From the NCBI GenBank assembly GCA_021801945.1, contig JAKABE010000128.1:1-8130 (forward strand): a stretch of 8,130 nucleotides of DNA. The letters are read 5' to 3'. The notes under the pieces were generated by a model that worked only from the letters and a program-made list of their open reading frames with translations, ran no database searches and had not been told where the DNA came from. The translations under genes and the position numbers were made by a program. The DNA is from Acidobacteriota bacterium. GTDB lineage: Bacteria; Acidobacteriota; Terriglobia; Terriglobales; Acidobacteriaceae. This document shows positions 5,595-8,130 of the stretch, one piece after another (the first letter of the stretch is position 1; each line of letters begins with the position of its first letter).

Positions 5595-5864
5595 ATGACC
5601 ACAGTGGAAGTTATTTATCGCTACGAGGCTCCTGCTACGGAGCAATCGGCGCTGGCGCTGGCGCGCGTGCGCGATGTCTACGGTATTCGCAGCATCGCCC
5701 TGGACAGGGAGGCGCATATAGTGCGCGTGGAGTTCGACGCTACGCGTCTGAACGCGGCCATGGTTACGCGCCTTGTTTGCGCCGCGGGGCTGGATGTGGT
5801 CGAAGAACCACCTCTGCAGCCTGAGCCGGTGGTGGAGACCGCGGTTCCGGCCGCCAAAGCGTGA
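5595..5864 (+). CDS. Small protein with possible HMA-like (ferredoxin-type) fold, no metal-binding CxxC
   Basis: An 89-residue cytoplasmic protein of unknown function. The pattern suggests beta-alpha-beta-beta-alpha-beta: TTVEVIYRYE (2-11), helix SALALARVRDVYGI (18-31), IRSIALDREAHIVRVEFDAT (31-50), helix LNAAMVTRLVCAAG (52-65), LDVVEE (66-71), then a Pro/Val/Ala-rich tail. Spacing and the motif 'V..V.GI..I..D.....V.VEFD...L....V' resemble heavy-metal-associated domains such as CopZ, but the GMTCxxC metal site is absent; the only cysteine is in the second helix. This may be an HMA-derived domain with another ligand or a structural role. The coding frame is supported by regular hydrophobic spacing and by its position 45 bp after the thioredoxin gene on the same strand, which hints at a shared redox or metal function. 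There is no Shine-Dalgarno before the ATG. Fold assignment is inference. Confidence 0.7.
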   Translation: MTTVEVIYRYEAPATEQSALALARVRDVYGIRSIALDREAHIVRVEFDATRLNAAMVTRLVCAAGLDVVEEPPLQPEPVVETAVPAAKA

Positions 5865-6040
5865 CCGCGCGTAGCGGGCGATCTTTTCGAGCACGATCTC
5901 TTCTCGCGGCCCAGTGAATTCGGCGCCGGTTGCGGTGGCGGCTCGGGGAAGGCCATCTGCGTTCTCCTTGAAGAAAAACGCTGGAGAGATCGGGTTTCAG
6001 GTAGTGGCAGTCTCGCGCTTTTGAATTCCGGAACACTGCG
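5865..6040. other. Convergent intergenic region with no confirmed gene
   Basis: Between the end of the small plus-strand gene and the groEL terminator. I find no RNA gene or repeat. On the minus strand there is an orphan AAGGAG with an ATG 6 nt downstream (5956), opening a Pro-rich frame that runs antisense into the small gene; a second minus-strand frame here reads like protein for about 20 residues. This could be a decayed small gene or coincidence. Confidence 0.4.
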
Positions 6041-6075
6041 AAAAAGAAGGCCCCCGCGCCAGGCGGGGGCCTTCT
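6041..6075 (-). terminator. Intrinsic terminator after groEL
   Basis: A perfect 13-bp stem (plus-strand arms 6045-6057 and 6063-6075, containing GGCCCCCGC and GCGGGGGCC) with a 5-nt loop. On the minus strand it is followed by a T-rich run ending in TTTTT (plus-strand AAAAA, 6041-6045). It lies 54 bp beyond the groEL stop. The plus-strand side is followed by a moderately T-rich CTGTTT, so it may also terminate the thioredoxin/small-protein transcript arriving from the other side. Confidence 0.9.
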
Positions 6076-6128
6076 CTGTTTGCCGGAGGCGCAGGCTGCG
6101 GAGAACGAAACAGCCTCGCCCTCGGGGA

Positions 6129-7799
<1,671 letters not shown>

Positions 7800-7805
7800 T
7801 TAAAT

Positions 7806-7811
7806 CTCCTC
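7806..7811 (-). promoter_or_regulatory. Shine-Dalgarno of groEL
   Basis: GAGGAG on the minus strand, 9 nt before the ATG at 7796. It fixes the groEL start, consistent with the [11 protein letters not shown]-terminus typical of the family. Confidence 0.8.
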
Positions 7812-7875
7812 AGAATCTCGGTGTTCAGTGAACTTTGGTCAATAATCCGTTGCCAGTTCTCTGTGTGGTGTATGA

Positions 7876-7907
7876 GGTGAATGCATCGTAGAGCAGCTTC
7901 ATTCACC
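7876..7907 (-). other. Hairpin in the groES-groEL intergenic spacer
   Basis: An 8-bp inverted repeat, GGTGAATG (7876-7883) and CATTCACC (7900-7907), with a 16-nt loop, lies 33 bp past the groES stop. No T-run follows on the minus strand, so read-through into groEL is expected. A shorter palindrome, GTTCA-G-TGAAC (7823-7833), sits closer to groEL. Stem-loops between groES and groEL have been linked to transcript processing in some bacteria; such a role here is inference. Confidence 0.45.
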
Positions 7908-7940
7908 CCTGATTGCCGGCAACTTGGTCGCCGCGCCCAA

Positions 7941-8130
7941 CTATTTCTTGATGATGCCGAGCACTTCTTCCTCGCGCATGATCAGATACTCTTCGCCGTC
8001 GATCTTGATCTCGGTTCCGGAGTACTTGCCGAAGAGGATGCGATCACCGGCCTTTACATCGAGCGGGAAGACCTTGCCTTCGTCGTTGGACTTGCCCTTG
8101 CCCACGGAGATCACTTCACCCTCCTGGGGC
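7941..8130 (-). CDS. groES: 10 kDa co-chaperonin GroES (partial, C-terminal part)
   Basis: The C-terminal 62 complete codons and the TAG stop (7941-7943) of GroES, the heptameric lid that caps GroEL and drives release of substrate into the cage. The visible protein runs from [13 protein letters not shown] through [19 protein letters not shown] and [20 protein letters not shown] to IIKK, matching the family's second half (the GEV..VG.G, PL.VK.GD..LF..Y.G..IK, EEYLIM.E.DIL.I pattern). The missing N-terminus, about 34 residues including the mobile loop that contacts GroEL, lies beyond the right edge, together with the promoter and any HrcA/CIRCE operator. Sequence and order match a normal groES-groEL operon. 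Short tracts outside the window prevent judging whether this is the only groESL copy. Confidence 0.97.
   Translation of the reverse strand, partial: PQEGEVISVGKGKSNDEGKVFPLDVKAGDRILFGKYSGTEIKIDGEEYLIMREEEVLGIIKK

Overview
The window is GC-rich, tightly packed bacterial chromosome with eight complete protein genes and one gene cut by the right edge. No tRNA, rRNA, CRISPR array, insertion sequence or phage gene was recognised. The gene content and the look of the proteins (polyphosphate-type CHAD protein, lipoprotein thioredoxin, a small ferredoxin-fold-like protein beside it, acidobacterial-looking TruB) suggest a soil-type member of Acidobacteriota. That is an inference from general resemblance, not from a marker gene or a database search.

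Layout from left to right: truB (minus, 25-915) is divergent from a CHAD-domain gene (plus, 1013-1849). The CHAD gene converges on a minus-strand pterin cluster read from right to left: one 6-pyruvoyl-tetrahydropterin synthase (PTPS) homologue (3105-3617), a second one overlapping it by an ATGA (2617-3108), then folE, GTP cyclohydrolase I (1927-2559). A clear intrinsic terminator follows folE (1871-1901). A membrane glycosyltransferase gene (3734-5008, minus) lies 116 bp upstream of the cluster and could be co-transcribed with it. It is divergent from a TlpA-like thioredoxin lipoprotein (plus, 5058-5549), which is followed by a small 89-residue protein (plus, 5595-5864). The right end is the chaperonin operon on the minus strand: groES (partial, 7941-8130), then groEL (6129-7796), closed by a 13-bp intrinsic terminator at 6041-6075.

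Functionally, folE makes dihydroneopterin triphosphate from GTP and the two PTPS homologues are the expected next step. Both carry the Cys-x5-His-Gly-His motif typical of the biopterin-type enzyme rather than the Cys-x3-His-Gly-His of QueD, so a biopterin-like cofactor is more likely than queuosine, though the sequence cannot prove it. The remaining genes are housekeeping (tRNA modification, protein folding) or envelope functions (glycosyl transfer, thiol redox).

I see no clearly new defence or mobile system. The points most worth a second look are the tandem, diverged PTPS pair; an insertion of about 12 residues in GroEL; a bidirectional -10 element between the glycosyltransferase and thioredoxin genes; and the fact that all three plus-strand genes lack a Shine-Dalgarno sequence and have a -10-like hexamer just upstream of the start codon, as in leaderless transcription.
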